DNA of 64,000 nucleotides from Edaphobacillus lindanitolerans (GTDB lineage Bacteria; Bacillota; Bacilli; Bacillales_A; Planococcaceae), in contig NZ_FTPL01000002.1 in the NCBI RefSeq assembly GCF_900156305.1, forward strand, positions 62,001 through 126,000, read 5' to 3'. This document shows, one piece after another, positions 38,793 through 47,697 of this stretch. Made by a program: the position numbers and the translations under genes. Each line of letters opens with the position of its first letter. Within the stretch, counting starts at the first letter, position 1. The notes beneath the pieces are model-generated. The model did no database searches, had not been told where the DNA came from, and saw only the letters and a program-made list of their open reading frames with translations.

Positions 38793-38798
38793 CATTGG

Positions 38799-38825
38799 GC
38801 GGAATCCTCAGGATTCCGCTTTTTT
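38799..38825 (+). terminator. Intrinsic terminator of the S41 protease gene
   Basis: GCGGAATCC, TCA loop region and GGATTCCGC, then six T. Confidence 0.95.
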
Positions 38826-38845
38826 ATCGGGAAAGGATGAAGGAC

Positions 38846-39745
38846 ATGACGGAGGTATATATTTTCAGCGGATTCCTTGGCAGCGGAAAAACATCGCTCT
38901 TGACGCATGCGATCCGCCAGGCAAAAGAAGAGGGGCTGAAACCGGGGGTCATCATGAATGAGCTCGGACAGCTCGCCTTTGACTCTGCTGCAGTAGACGG
39001 TGATGTGCCGCTGCGGGAGATCCTGGACGGCTGCATCTGCTGCACAGGGGCCGAAAAGACGGAGGCGCAGGTCCAGACGCTGCTCCATGAGGGGGTGGAC
39101 ATCATTTTCATTGAAACGACCGGTGCCGCCCATCCCGTCGAGGCACTTGATTCGATCCATTCTCCGCTGTTCGGTGATGCGCTCGATATCCGGGGCATCG
39201 TCACCATCGCGGACGGACGGAGGTGGCTCGGTCGGGAATCGATGTCCCCGCAGGTCAGGATGCTGTTCCTCGAGCAGATCCGGCATGCATCGGTCATCCT
39301 TCTGAACAAGACCGACCTGATGACGGATGCGGAACGTTCAAAGGCTGTGTCCGAACTGCAGGCCATCAACCAGGGGGCCCTGCTGCTGGAGACGGTGAAC
39401 GGAAAAGCGCCGCTGGGATATCTCAGGAAAATGTCCGTCCCGAGGAGCCGGGGACCGGTTCAACAGACCGCCATCGGCAAGCAGCTGCCGATCTCATCCA
39501 GACTTGTCTCCATCGATGAGCCGGTCGAACGGGAGGCGTTCGAGGCATGGGTGAAGTCTCTGCCCGATTCGATTTACCGGATGAAGGGCTATGTAAAGCT
39601 GGAAGGGCACCGCTATCCAACGCTTTTCCAATACGCCTACGGAATGGTCCAGTGGATTCCCGAATCGATGAATATGCCATGCAACCTGGTCATCATCGGA
39701 GAAAATCCGGGGGCGGTCACAGTGCCGGGGAACACGGATGTGTGA
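38846..39745 (+). CDS. CobW/ZNG1 family GTP-binding metallochaperone
   Basis: A G3E GTPase of 299 residues that probably inserts or transfers a metal such as zinc. P-loop GFLGSGKT (about 10-17), the metal motif CxCC (C63, C65, C66 in DGCICCTG), switch ETTGAAHP and LLNKTDL (NKxD) are visible. The C-terminal 90 residues are the CobW-C domain. The start lies after the preceding terminator: ATG 38846 has AAGGA at 8 nt. No zinc uptake (Zur) operator is recognised upstream. Confidence 0.9.
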   Translation: MTEVYIFSGFLGSGKTSLLTHAIRQAKEEGLKPGVIMNELGQLAFDSAAVDGDVPLREILDGCICCTGAEKTEAQVQTLLHEGVDIIFIETTGAAHPVEALDSIHSPLFGDALDIRGIVTIADGRRWLGRESMSPQVRMLFLEQIRHASVILLNKTDLMTDAERSKAVSELQAINQGALLLETVNGKAPLGYLRKMSVPRSRGPVQQTAIGKQLPISSRLVSIDEPVEREAFEAWVKSLPDSIYRMKGYVKLEGHRYPTLFQYAYGMVQWIPESMNMPCNLVIIGENPGAVTVPGNTDV

Positions 39746-39986
39746 TCAACCATTGGCCGAGGCCTACCGGGATTTCTGGAAAGGCCGTGCATCCGCCATG
39801 GGCATTCTCAGCGATGACCGGGCACTCAGGGCCATGGCCGAAGATCTGGATGACCTCCGCACGCATCCGAGGCTGAGAAAGCCGAGGGCGGAAAAGCTGG
39901 AGGAACTGGAACGGAGGATCCGCACCTGCCCCCTTCGGGAAGAACAAAAAGAACTGCTGAAAGAGGCCTATCGATCGGCATTATAG
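39738..39986 (+). CDS. Hypothetical protein, 82 residues
   Basis: Not recognised. A hydrophilic, charged, probably helical protein (Arg/Glu/Leu-rich, about 30-80 could form a coiled coil). It overlaps the end of the CobW gene by 8 nt in another frame, and the ATG is preceded by GGGGAACACGG, a weak ribosome site. Base usage in third positions looks coding. It may be a small partner of the GTPase or a lineage-specific gene. Confidence 0.5.
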   Translation: MCDQPLAEAYRDFWKGRASAMGILSDDRALRAMAEDLDDLRTHPRLRKPRAEKLEELERRIRTCPLREEQKELLKEAYRSAL

Positions 39987-40166
39987 GAAGCTGTCAACAG
40001 GATCGGACAAGAAATAATGTGGCAGACTGCCGGATGTTTCCTATGAAACCGGCAGCCGGGAGCCTGTCTTATCAGGTTTGCTTCGTCATTGGGTTCCTCT
40101 CCAATCCCTGGCAAAAATCAAGAGCCGCCACTCATGTACGATATGGCGGAAGGGAGGAATCAGCAG

Positions 40167-41147
40167 ATGAAAAAATCGCTTTCACTCATCGCTATGAGCA
40201 CGGCACTCCTGTTGCCGACAGTCACTGCAGAAGCTTCTCAGCAGGAGACGAACTCCATCAAACCCGTACACTTCCAAGTGGAGGGCACTACTTACAAGGC
40301 AGTGATCAAAGGCCAGCCGATCCGATGGGAAGGCGGCAAATGGAATGAGCTTGATCTCCAACGGCTCATCAGCCAAATCCTGAAATCCAACGGACAGCCG
40401 TCCGTCACTCCGCCGGCTTCCGGCAACGAAGAGACCCAAAACCCGGTAACTGAAAAACCGGAAACCGGGAAGCCGGAAGACCATAAACCTGAAGCTGAAA
40501 AGCCGGATGCCAATAAGCCGGTTGAAAAACCGGAAGCGGATAAGCCGGTGACCGAAAAGCCGGAATCCGAGAACCCGGATACTGAAAAGCCGGTCCAGAA
40601 ACCTGAACAGGAACCTGAACAAAAGCCGGAGACAGAGCAGCCTTCCGAACAGCCGCAAGCCAAGCCGGAAGCACCCGGTACAAATGGCCAGCCTTCGACG
40701 GAAACACCGGCAGAGCCGAGCAAGCCGCAGCAGCCGGCCCCCGGACAGTCTTCAAATGAAAATGCCGGACTCAGCGCCACAGAACAAAAAGTGCTGGACC
40801 TGACGAACGCAGAACGCACGAAGGCCGGCCTCAAACCGCTTGCAGCGGATACCAAGCTGATGAAGTCAGCCCGTGAAAAATCTGCGGACATGAGCAAAAA
40901 CAACTACTTCTCGCACACGAGCCCGACATACGGTTCGCCATTCGACCAGATGAAGGCTCTCGGCATTTCCTATCGCTCCGCTGCGGAGAACATTGCAATG
41001 GGCCAGCGCACGCCGGAAGAAGTCGTTAAAGGATGGATGGAATCCCCGGGACACAGACAAAATATCCTGACGCCGGGATTCACCCATATCGGCATCGGTT
41101 ATGACCCAAGCGGCCACTACTGGACACAGCAATTCATCCAGAAGTGA
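40167..41147 (+). CDS. Secreted CAP/SCP-domain protein (YkwD-like) with Lys-Pro-Glu repeats
   Basis: An exported protein of 326 residues: signal peptide 1-22 or so (cleavage after TAEA), a small N-terminal domain (about 30-75), a low-complexity EKPE/DKPV linker with roughly 7-residue periodicity (about 92-168), then a CAP domain (205-326). CAP motifs are FSHTSP (H250), AAENIA and HRQNIL. Spacer repeats of this kind often span the cell wall. GGGAGG is 8 nt before the ATG; upstream in-frame ATG codons lack a site. Spore-coat and wall CAP proteins are known relatives; the activity is undefined. Confidence 0.9.
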   Translation: MKKSLSLIAMSTALLLPTVTAEASQQETNSIKPVHFQVEGTTYKAVIKGQPIRWEGGKWNELDLQRLISQILKSNGQPSVTPPASGNEETQNPVTEKPETGKPEDHKPEAEKPDANKPVEKPEADKPVTEKPESENPDTEKPVQKPEQEPEQKPETEQPSEQPQAKPEAPGTNGQPSTETPAEPSKPQQPAPGQSSNENAGLSATEQKVLDLTNAERTKAGLKPLAADTKLMKSAREKSADMSKNNYFSHTSPTYGSPFDQMKALGISYRSAAENIAMGQRTPEEVVKGWMESPGHRQNILTPGFTHIGIGYDPSGHYWTQQFIQK

Positions 41148-41184
41148 CCAAGATACAATCCGCACCCGTCCAGCGGATGAACGG

Positions 41185-41231
41185 AAAAGCGTTCCGGAAT
41201 GCGATCATTTGCATTCCGGAACGCTTTTTTT
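41185..41231 (+). terminator. Intrinsic terminator of the CAP gene
   Basis: AAAAGCGTTCCGGAATGC pairs perfectly with GCATTCCGGAACGCTTTT, then more T. Confidence 0.96.
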
Positions 41232-41315
41232 ATTTCTTTATGTGGATGAACGGTTTCACTTCCGTCGAATAATCATACCTTTTGCTGCCGATAATGCAGT
41301 GGAGGAGTGACGCCG

Positions 41316-42719
41316 ATGTATGAACAAATAACCCAGACCATCAAGGGCTTGTTCAACGATACAGTTGACTTTGAAGTAAAACAAGTGGATATTGCAGGCG
41401 TGACGGCCCTCCTTTGCTACTATGCCACATTGATTGATTCAAGTGAAGCCAACCGACAGATTGGCTTTCTGGACAGCCGGGCAAAAGAGGAATCCGGTTC
41501 CTGGGGCAGCAGTTCCACCTCGACTGTGTATCCGTTCAGCCAAGATAAATTGATCGAAGAAGTTTGCATGGGGAGTGCAGTCCTCATTTTTCCGGAGACG
41601 AACATGATGATCGGGATCCAAGTACAGAAGACACCTGAACGCTCTCCGGAGGAGCCGATCAATGAACAAGTAATCAGGGGATCACATCAGGGATTAATAG
41701 AAGATGTAAATAAAAATATCGGGATAATCCGGAAACGTCTCCAACGCTCTGACCTGGTTGTGAAGAAATTTCAGGAAGAGAATACGAAAGCGCAGATTCA
41801 TATGGTCTATCTGAAAAACGAGGCTTCTCCGGAGGTTGTAAATGACCTAGAGCAAAGACTTTTCGATATTCCCTTTCCCGAGTTCTACAGTGTCGGTCAA
41901 CTGGAAGACTACCTTGAAGATCAAATACTTTCTCCTTTTCCTCAATGGTTGAACACCGAGCGGCCCGACAGAGTCGTCTATAACCTTCTTGAGGGCAAAA
42001 TTTCTGTTTTCATCGACAGTTCTCCCACAGCATTGATTGCCCCGGTTAGTTTTTTTGCTTTTTATGAATCACCTGATGATTATAACAGCCGGGTGATTGT
42101 CGGATCATTTTACCGAATGGTCCGCCTTCTTGCTTTTTTTGTTGCCATTCTGTTGCCATCATTTTATATATCGATTGTTTCATTTCATTCTGAAGTGCTG
42201 CCGCTTGATCTCAGCAAACATCTGCAGGAGCTGGTGAAGGACGTGCCGTATCGTCCTCTGTTGGAAGCCCTGCTGCTCGAGCTATTCATCGAACTCATCC
42301 GGGAGGCGAGTGTGCGTCTGCCGCAAAGGATTGGGCAGACGGTGGGCATCGTAGGCGGCATCATCATCGGAGATGCCATCGTCACCTCCGGGCTGGTGAC
42401 CAATTTGATGGTCATTGTCGTAGCCATGACGGCGATTGCCAGCTTCTCCGTGCCCGCGATCGAGATGAACATGGCCATACGCATTTTACGGTTCCCATTC
42501 ATGCTGCTGGCTGCCAGTTTTGGGTTCCTCGGCATGGTCATCGGAACGTTGCTGCTGTTCATTCATTTGCTGAACCTTTCTTCGCTTAGACAGCCATATC
42601 TGACGCCCATCGTCCCATTTGACCCTTCACGTTTCAGAAATATATTTTTCCGGATCCCATATTTCCGTCCGGACCGTCAGCAATCCTCATTCAACTACTG
42701 GGAGGATCGGGACAAATGA
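41316..42719 (+). CDS. Spore germination protein, GerA-type A subunit
   Basis: The A subunit of a nutrient germinant receptor in the inner spore membrane. In 467 residues: a cytosolic N-terminal domain (about 1-245) with the family motif VIRGSHQGLIEDVNKNIGIIRKRL-like block near 120-140, then about five TM helices with RLPQRIGQTVGIVGGIIIGDA conserved. The ATG at 41316 has GGAGG at 10 nt; a GTG at 41307 is too close. First gene of gerA-gerB-gerC with 4-nt overlaps. Base composition is more AT-rich than in the flanking genes. The germinant is unknown. Confidence 0.93.
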   Translation: MYEQITQTIKGLFNDTVDFEVKQVDIAGVTALLCYYATLIDSSEANRQIGFLDSRAKEESGSWGSSSTSTVYPFSQDKLIEEVCMGSAVLIFPETNMMIGIQVQKTPERSPEEPINEQVIRGSHQGLIEDVNKNIGIIRKRLQRSDLVVKKFQEENTKAQIHMVYLKNEASPEVVNDLEQRLFDIPFPEFYSVGQLEDYLEDQILSPFPQWLNTERPDRVVYNLLEGKISVFIDSSPTALIAPVSFFAFYESPDDYNSRVIVGSFYRMVRLLAFFVAILLPSFYISIVSFHSEVLPLDLSKHLQELVKDVPYRPLLEALLLELFIELIREASVRLPQRIGQTVGIVGGIIIGDAIVTSGLVTNLMVIVVAMTAIASFSVPAIEMNMAIRILRFPFMLLAASFGFLGMVIGTLLLFIHLLNLSSLRQPYLTPIVPFDPSRFRNIFFRIPYFRPDRQQSSFNYWEDRDK

Positions 42720-43744
42720 AGCCGGTCATGGCACCAGTCCAGATGTTTCTGTTGCTGTTTCTTGTGCAGACCGGAACTTTCTTCATCAACTTTCCGAGTC
42801 TGATGATCAAGGCCGCCGGAAGAGACTCATGGTGGCTCTTTTTCATCTTGGGATTGCTGCATTTCCCGCATTTATGGTTATTTGAGCGATTTTATCGTGA
42901 TTTCAAATGGACGAAGTTCATCTCTCTGCTTTATGGGATCTATTGGTTTTTCGCCATGGTCAGCATCACCAGTTATACCGTCTATACGCTGAATGTATAT
43001 GCATTTCCCAAAACCCCGACAGTCGTCGTTATCCTCCTGATCACTTTAGTGTTGCTGAGTGCTTCGACTTCCAAGACGTCGACATCCGTCAATCTTGGCG
43101 TATTGATGCTTCCGCTCATCGGAGTATTTCTCATATTTTTGATGATGTCCATCAATAATCTTGAATGGACCAATCTGTTCCCGGTTGGTCATATGACTTC
43201 CAAGGATCTGTTCCGAGGTTTCTTTGCTGCCCAGCTTCCGTTCGGCGGCATGGAGTTGTACCTGCTGTTCAGATACCTGACTGCAGGGAAGATCGGCAAT
43301 GCAAAATTAATGATCTACAGCGGAATCTGGCTTGTGTTCTTTATGTTCATGCTGATCCTTTCCCTGGCCTTTTTCTCATTGAAGGAATTCACGATGATTT
43401 CAGAACCGATCATTTATCTTTTAAAATCGCAGGAAGTCACTTTTGCCGAACGGCTGGATTTGATCTTCATCTACATCTGGCTCGCCTGGTCGATCATCTC
43501 GCTTTGCGGGATTGCCTTTGCCATCATGAGATTGATGAACATCCACCGAGTAAAAAAGCCCAATTATGTGGCCGCTTTTCTTTGCATTCCCTATATCCCG
43601 CTCGTCTGGTACACGGCCACCAAGACGGGTACGGAATTGAACGGCCGCATCCTGACGTATGGTCATATGGTTTTCGCTTTCATCCTGCCGCTCATTGTGA
43701 TTTTATTCAACCGGTATAAAGGAAGGAAGGAGCCTGCGAAATGA
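42716..43744 (+). CDS. Spore germination protein, GerA-type B subunit
   Basis: The B subunit of the receptor, an APC-superfamily transporter-like protein thought to bind the germinant. It has 342 residues and about ten TM helices. The start codon overlaps the A-subunit stop (ATGA), and its stop overlaps the C-subunit start (ATGA). Length is slightly short of the usual 360-370 but no break is seen. Confidence 0.92.
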   Translation: MKPVMAPVQMFLLLFLVQTGTFFINFPSLMIKAAGRDSWWLFFILGLLHFPHLWLFERFYRDFKWTKFISLLYGIYWFFAMVSITSYTVYTLNVYAFPKTPTVVVILLITLVLLSASTSKTSTSVNLGVLMLPLIGVFLIFLMMSINNLEWTNLFPVGHMTSKDLFRGFFAAQLPFGGMELYLLFRYLTAGKIGNAKLMIYSGIWLVFFMFMLILSLAFFSLKEFTMISEPIIYLLKSQEVTFAERLDLIFIYIWLAWSIISLCGIAFAIMRLMNIHRVKKPNYVAAFLCIPYIPLVWYTATKTGTELNGRILTYGHMVFAFILPLIVILFNRYKGRKEPAK

Positions 43745-44835
43745 AAAAGAAAGTGCTTTTGATCCTCCTTCTTCTGCCGCTCCTGTCCGGTTGCTGGGAT
43801 GAGCTCTATTTTAAAGACCTGCAGATCGTCACGCTTGTGGGCATTGGAGGTGAAAAAGGGGATGTGACGGTCCATTACTCGTTTCCGTCGGTCAGCGGCG
43901 GGAATGGAGTGGAATATCTGACCGCCAAAGCCAGCGGCAGCTCTTTCAGTGATGCACGCAACAACATGAACCTTAAAACAGGGAAAGTGCTGGATATATC
44001 GCAACTCCAAGTTTTGCTCTTGTCCGATAAATCTGCGGAAGCCAACATTTTCGACTATCTTGATAGCCTGTACAGAACTCCGAGAAACAGGTTGTCCAGC
44101 CATGTGGCTCTTGTAAAGGGAGAGCTGGATGCATATATGGGGAATGGCAAAAACGAAAATTCCGGTAAGACACAAGATACGCCTGAATTTCTCACTCAAT
44201 TGATGGATACCATCAAAGAATATTCTTTGTCGACCGATTATAATGTGCAGGACATGGGCAGCATCATGTTTGCACAGGGACAGGATCTTGCTTTACCGCT
44301 GCTGAAAATGAGTGAAGAATCAGGTCAGCCCGAACTCGACGGTACCGCGTTGTTCAACGACTTTACTTACACCGGAAAAAGTCTGGATATCACCGAAAGC
44401 AAAATGCTGAACATTCTGCAGCATAATACAGGAAAGTTTTTGCGGGACACGTACATCTTTGAGGTCCAAGGCAGAGAAGTTCCCGTGACGTATGAATTTA
44501 TTAGAAGCCGGAAGAACTGGGATATCGGTGAAACATCGATTACAATCCGTGAAACGATCCATGTCGAGATCGATGAGTATTCAGTGACACCAGTAATCGG
44601 GAAAGGGGAGTTTGCTGAACTGGAGAAGAAACTGTCGGCTGCCATTGAAAATGACATGCAGAAAACAGTCGAGTCGATGCAGGAGGCAAAAAGCGATGCC
44701 ATCGGGATCGGCAGGCGGGTCCGGGCATTCCATCACAACCTGTGGGAAAAGGGAGACTGGCATGATACCTTCTCGGAACTTGATATACAGGTGAAAGTGA
44801 AGGTCAAAGTCGAACGTACCGGAATCCTGGATTAG
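43741..44835 (+). CDS. Spore germination lipoprotein, Ger(x)C family
   Basis: The C subunit, a lipoprotein on the outer face of the inner spore membrane. It has 364 residues; the lipobox LLSGC (C18) is followed by WDELYFKDLQIVTLVGI, the family N-terminus. The conserved helical C-terminus is near 290-360. It is the last gene of the ger operon and is followed by a strong terminator. Whether the receptor is functional depends on gerD and related genes elsewhere. Confidence 0.93.
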   Translation: MKKKVLLILLLLPLLSGCWDELYFKDLQIVTLVGIGGEKGDVTVHYSFPSVSGGNGVEYLTAKASGSSFSDARNNMNLKTGKVLDISQLQVLLLSDKSAEANIFDYLDSLYRTPRNRLSSHVALVKGELDAYMGNGKNENSGKTQDTPEFLTQLMDTIKEYSLSTDYNVQDMGSIMFAQGQDLALPLLKMSEESGQPELDGTALFNDFTYTGKSLDITESKMLNILQHNTGKFLRDTYIFEVQGREVPVTYEFIRSRKNWDIGETSITIRETIHVEIDEYSVTPVIGKGEFAELEKKLSAAIENDMQKTVESMQEAKSDAIGIGRRVRAFHHNLWEKGDWHDTFSELDIQVKVKVKVERTGILD

Positions 44836-44846
44836 AGAAACGGAAA

Positions 44847-44886
44847 ACAAACCCCGCCGGGACAGATGCCCGGTCGGGGTTTGTCG
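44847..44886. terminator. Bidirectional terminator between gerC and the MATE gene
   Basis: ACAAACCCCG pairs with CGGGGTTTGT with an inner GGG/CCC; both flanks support the convergent genes. Confidence 0.9.
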
Positions 44887-44888
44887 TC

Positions 44889-46238
44889 TTATTCGAGAGC
44901 TTTCTTCCGCTGGATCAGGATGAGCCGGACGGACAGCGTGACGGCGCCGGCGGTCAGGCCGGTGATCAGTCCGATCCAGTAGCCGTACGGCCCGAGGTCC
45001 GTAAGATTGGCCAGTGCGTAGCCCACAGGCAGGCCGATGACCCAGTATGAGATGATCGCCATGATGAAGGTGACGTTGACGTCTTTATAGCCGCGGAGGG
45101 CACCCTGGACCGGGGCCTGAATGGCATCGGACAGCTGGAAGAGTGCGGCGAACAGGAAGAACTGGACAGCCAGCCGGATGATGGCCTGGTCGTCGGTGTA
45201 GAGCGATGCGATTCCCTCACGGAACATCACGAGGATGAGGATGGAGATGAGGCTAAAGCCGATGGCCATCGTCACCCCGAGCCAGCTGAACTGGACGGCA
45301 TCCCTTTTCCCTCCCGCCCCTGCAGCCTGTCCGACAAGAATGGTGGCACCCATCGACAGGCTGAGCGGGATCATGTACAGAAGGGAAGTGAAGTTGAGGG
45401 CGATCTGGTGGGCGGAGATCGTTTCCGTCGAGTAAGCACTCATGAACAGCGTCACGACCGCAAATATGCTCGTCTCGGTGAAGATGGAAATACCGATCGG
45501 GACACCGAGTAAAATGATCTCCTTCCATTTGGGAAACGCCGGACGCTGCCAACCGGACAGGATCCGGTAGTCCGAGAACATGCGTCCGCGGTGGACGACC
45601 AGGATGGCGATGAGCAGGACGATCCAATATGTGATGGCGGATGCTGCCCCCGCACCGATCCCGCCAAGCTCGGGAAAGCCGGCTTTCCCAAAAATGAGCA
45701 GATAATTGAACAGGACATTAATCGGTGCCGACAGGAGGGTCACCGCCATCGTCACACGTGTCGCGGCCAGCGCATCGATGAATGACCGGAACACGTTGTA
45801 GGCAAAGAGCGGCAGCAGGCCGAGGCTCATGGCGCTCAGATAGCCTCGTGCGACTTCCCGCACCTCCGGCTCAACCTGCAGGCTTCCGAGCGCGAAGCGG
45901 ATCACGAGCTGGAGGATGGCGAACACGGCAATGAAAAGGACGATGCTGATGTATAATCCTTGCTGGACGGTCGGCCTGACATCCTGTTTCCGGTTCGCGC
46001 CGATAGCCTGTGCGACGATCGGCGTGACGGAAAGCAGGATCCCGGCCAGGCCCGTATAGACCGGATTCCAAAAGGATGAGCCGATCGTGACGCCCGCCAG
46101 ATGCGCTGAGTCATACCGGCCCGTCATCAGGATGTCGAAAAACGTGATCATATACATGGCCACCTGGGTGACGAGAATCGGTAATACAATTTTCCCGAAA
46201 ACGGGGATCTTGGCGGAGAAAGTTGTTTCAGCGGCCAT
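44889..46238 (-). CDS. MATE family efflux transporter
   Basis: A 12-TM cation-coupled multidrug or metabolite exporter of 449 residues. MATE features: FGKIVLPILVTQVAMYMITFFDILMTG in TM1 and matching half repeats (VGQAAGAGGKRDA after TM7-8). The ATG at 46238 has AAGGAGG at 6 nt; a longer frame upstream has no ribosome site and would overlap the MurG promoter. It is divergent from the murG-like gene. The substrate is unknown. Confidence 0.91.
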   Translation of the reverse strand: MAAETTFSAKIPVFGKIVLPILVTQVAMYMITFFDILMTGRYDSAHLAGVTIGSSFWNPVYTGLAGILLSVTPIVAQAIGANRKQDVRPTVQQGLYISIVLFIAVFAILQLVIRFALGSLQVEPEVREVARGYLSAMSLGLLPLFAYNVFRSFIDALAATRVTMAVTLLSAPINVLFNYLLIFGKAGFPELGGIGAGAASAITYWIVLLIAILVVHRGRMFSDYRILSGWQRPAFPKWKEIILLGVPIGISIFTETSIFAVVTLFMSAYSTETISAHQIALNFTSLLYMIPLSLSMGATILVGQAAGAGGKRDAVQFSWLGVTMAIGFSLISILILVMFREGIASLYTDDQAIIRLAVQFFLFAALFQLSDAIQAPVQGALRGYKDVNVTFIMAIISYWVIGLPVGYALANLTDLGPYGYWIGLITGLTAGAVTLSVRLILIQRKKALE

Positions 46239-46350
46239 GCAGCGGCCTCCTTTCTGGAATAAGAGCCCGGAACGGCTTGCTTTCATCCGTGCTACATTGG
46301 ATAATGCTTTCATATGGATGTAAGACAGAAAAAGAATAGAGGTTTTTGCT

Positions 46351-47436
46351 TTGACATCATCACCGATCATCATTCTGACCGGCGGAGGAACCGCAGGCCA
46401 TGTCTCCCTGAACCAGGCCATCATTCCCCCGCTGAAAAATATGGGGTACGACGTTCATTATATCGGTTCGAGGGACGGAATTGAGAAAAAGTTGATAGAA
46501 GACTCGTTCCCTGGCCTTCCATACCATGAAATCCGGAGCGGAAAGCTCCGCAGATACTTCTCGATGAAGAATTTTACCGATCCGTTCAAGGTGGGGGCCG
46601 GCGTCCTGCAGGCATACAGGCTGATCCGGAAACTCCGGCCGGAACTGATCTTCTCCAAGGGCGGATTCGTCTCGGTTCCGGTGATTCTCGCCGGCCGGAT
46701 GGCGGGCATCCCTGTCGTCATCCACGAGTCAGATGTGACGCCGGGCCTGGCGAACAAGCTGGCAATGCCGTTTGCCGACCATGTGTTCACCGTCTTCCCG
46801 GAGACCGTGCCGCATGTGAAAAAGGCGGAGGCGACATGTTCGGGTCCGGTCATCCGTCCAGAGCTGTTCGAGGGGTCGAAGGAAGCGGGGCTCCGGCTGG
46901 CGGGACTGTCGGGAAAACGTCCGGTCCTTCTCGTCATGGGGGGCAGCCAGGGATCGGCAGTCCTGAACGAAGCCGTGCGCTCACAGCTTCCTGCGCTTCT
47001 GCGCACGATGGATGTCATCCATCTGTGCGGACAAGGGCATTTGGACAGGACGCTTGACGGGACGGAAGGCTACGCCCAATTTGAATATGTAACCGGCGGG
47101 CTGAAAGATTTGCTGAAGGCCGCTGACGGGGTCGTCTCGAGGGCAGGATCCAATTCGATCTTCGAATTCCTCGCACTCCGCCTTCCGATGCTCCTAATTC
47201 CGCTTTCTGCCGAAAAAAGCCGCGGCGACCAGATTCTCAACGCAAGACTGTTCGCGAAGGCGGGATTTGCGGAAGTTCTCGAAGAAGAGCGCGTGACAGG
47301 GGAATCGTTCCTCGAAGCGGTCGGCAAGTTGAACAGCAACACGCAGCGGATGATACTCTCCATGGAGAAGGCGGAAGCGCCGAAGACGCCCGAAGAAATG
47401 GCAGAACTCATCCTGCGCCACTCGTCAAGCTCATGA
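46351..47436 (+). CDS. MurG-type glycosyltransferase, second-type paralogue
   Basis: UDP-GlcNAc:lipid I N-acetylglucosaminyltransferase family. In 361 residues the N-terminal loop is GGGTAGHVSLNQAI, unlike the GGTGGHxxPA of classical MurG, but other blocks fit: HESDVTPGLANKLA (about 124-137), MGGSQGSAVLNEA (about 196-208), and SRAGSNSIFEFLAL with KSRGDQILNA in the donor site. It starts with TTG after AGAGG. It lies outside any mur/dcw cluster, beside a MATE gene, so it is probably a second MurG-like enzyme as found in some Bacillus. It could act on lipid I or another lipid-linked sugar. Confidence 0.85.
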   Translation: MTSSPIIILTGGGTAGHVSLNQAIIPPLKNMGYDVHYIGSRDGIEKKLIEDSFPGLPYHEIRSGKLRRYFSMKNFTDPFKVGAGVLQAYRLIRKLRPELIFSKGGFVSVPVILAGRMAGIPVVIHESDVTPGLANKLAMPFADHVFTVFPETVPHVKKAEATCSGPVIRPELFEGSKEAGLRLAGLSGKRPVLLVMGGSQGSAVLNEAVRSQLPALLRTMDVIHLCGQGHLDRTLDGTEGYAQFEYVTGGLKDLLKAADGVVSRAGSNSIFEFLALRLPMLLIPLSAEKSRGDQILNARLFAKAGFAEVLEEERVTGESFLEAVGKLNSNTQRMILSMEKAEAPKTPEEMAELILRHSSSS

Positions 47437-47493
47437 AACCATGTACCTTTTCCCATTTTTTCGGCTTGACCGGAGATGGAACAGGGTATTTAC

Positions 47494-47532
47494 GAGGCAT
47501 GAATCCGCTTTCAGCGGCCATGCCTCTTTTTT
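47494..47532 (+). terminator. Intrinsic terminator of the murG-like gene
   Basis: GAGGCATG pairs with CATGCCTC, inner CCGCT/AGCGG, then six T. Confidence 0.92.
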
Positions 47533-47635
47533 CGTTAAAAAATGATTGTATTTTATCAGCACAGTAGTAAGATTGATATGGACAAAACGCCGGTATCGCC
47601 CGGTATGCCGTTTCCTTTAAGTCCTGGGACCGGCA

Positions 47636-47644
47636 TGCTAAAAT
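47636..47644 (+). promoter_or_regulatory. Possible extended -10 promoter of odhAB
   Basis: TGcTAAAAT, one mismatch from the extended -10, 54 bp before the odhA start. The -35 (TTTAAG at 17 bp) is poor. A second candidate, TTGTAT-N16-TAAGAT, lies near 47550-47577. Confidence 0.4.
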
Positions 47645-47697
47645 TAAAGAGGATCAAATATTTCACGATGCCGTGCGAAAAAGTGGAGGGTATCTAC

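Noticed and set aside
36501-38795. A 764-codon open frame antisense to deoD and the S41 protease gene
   Set aside because: It mirrors two clear genes, has no ribosome site and an Arg/His/Phe-rich composition typical of antisense frames in GC-rich DNA.
41243-41280. Possible SigG promoter of the ger operon (CATACCT with TGGATG upstream)
   Set aside because: The spacing is about 25 bp rather than 17-18, and the -10 lacks the consensus end.
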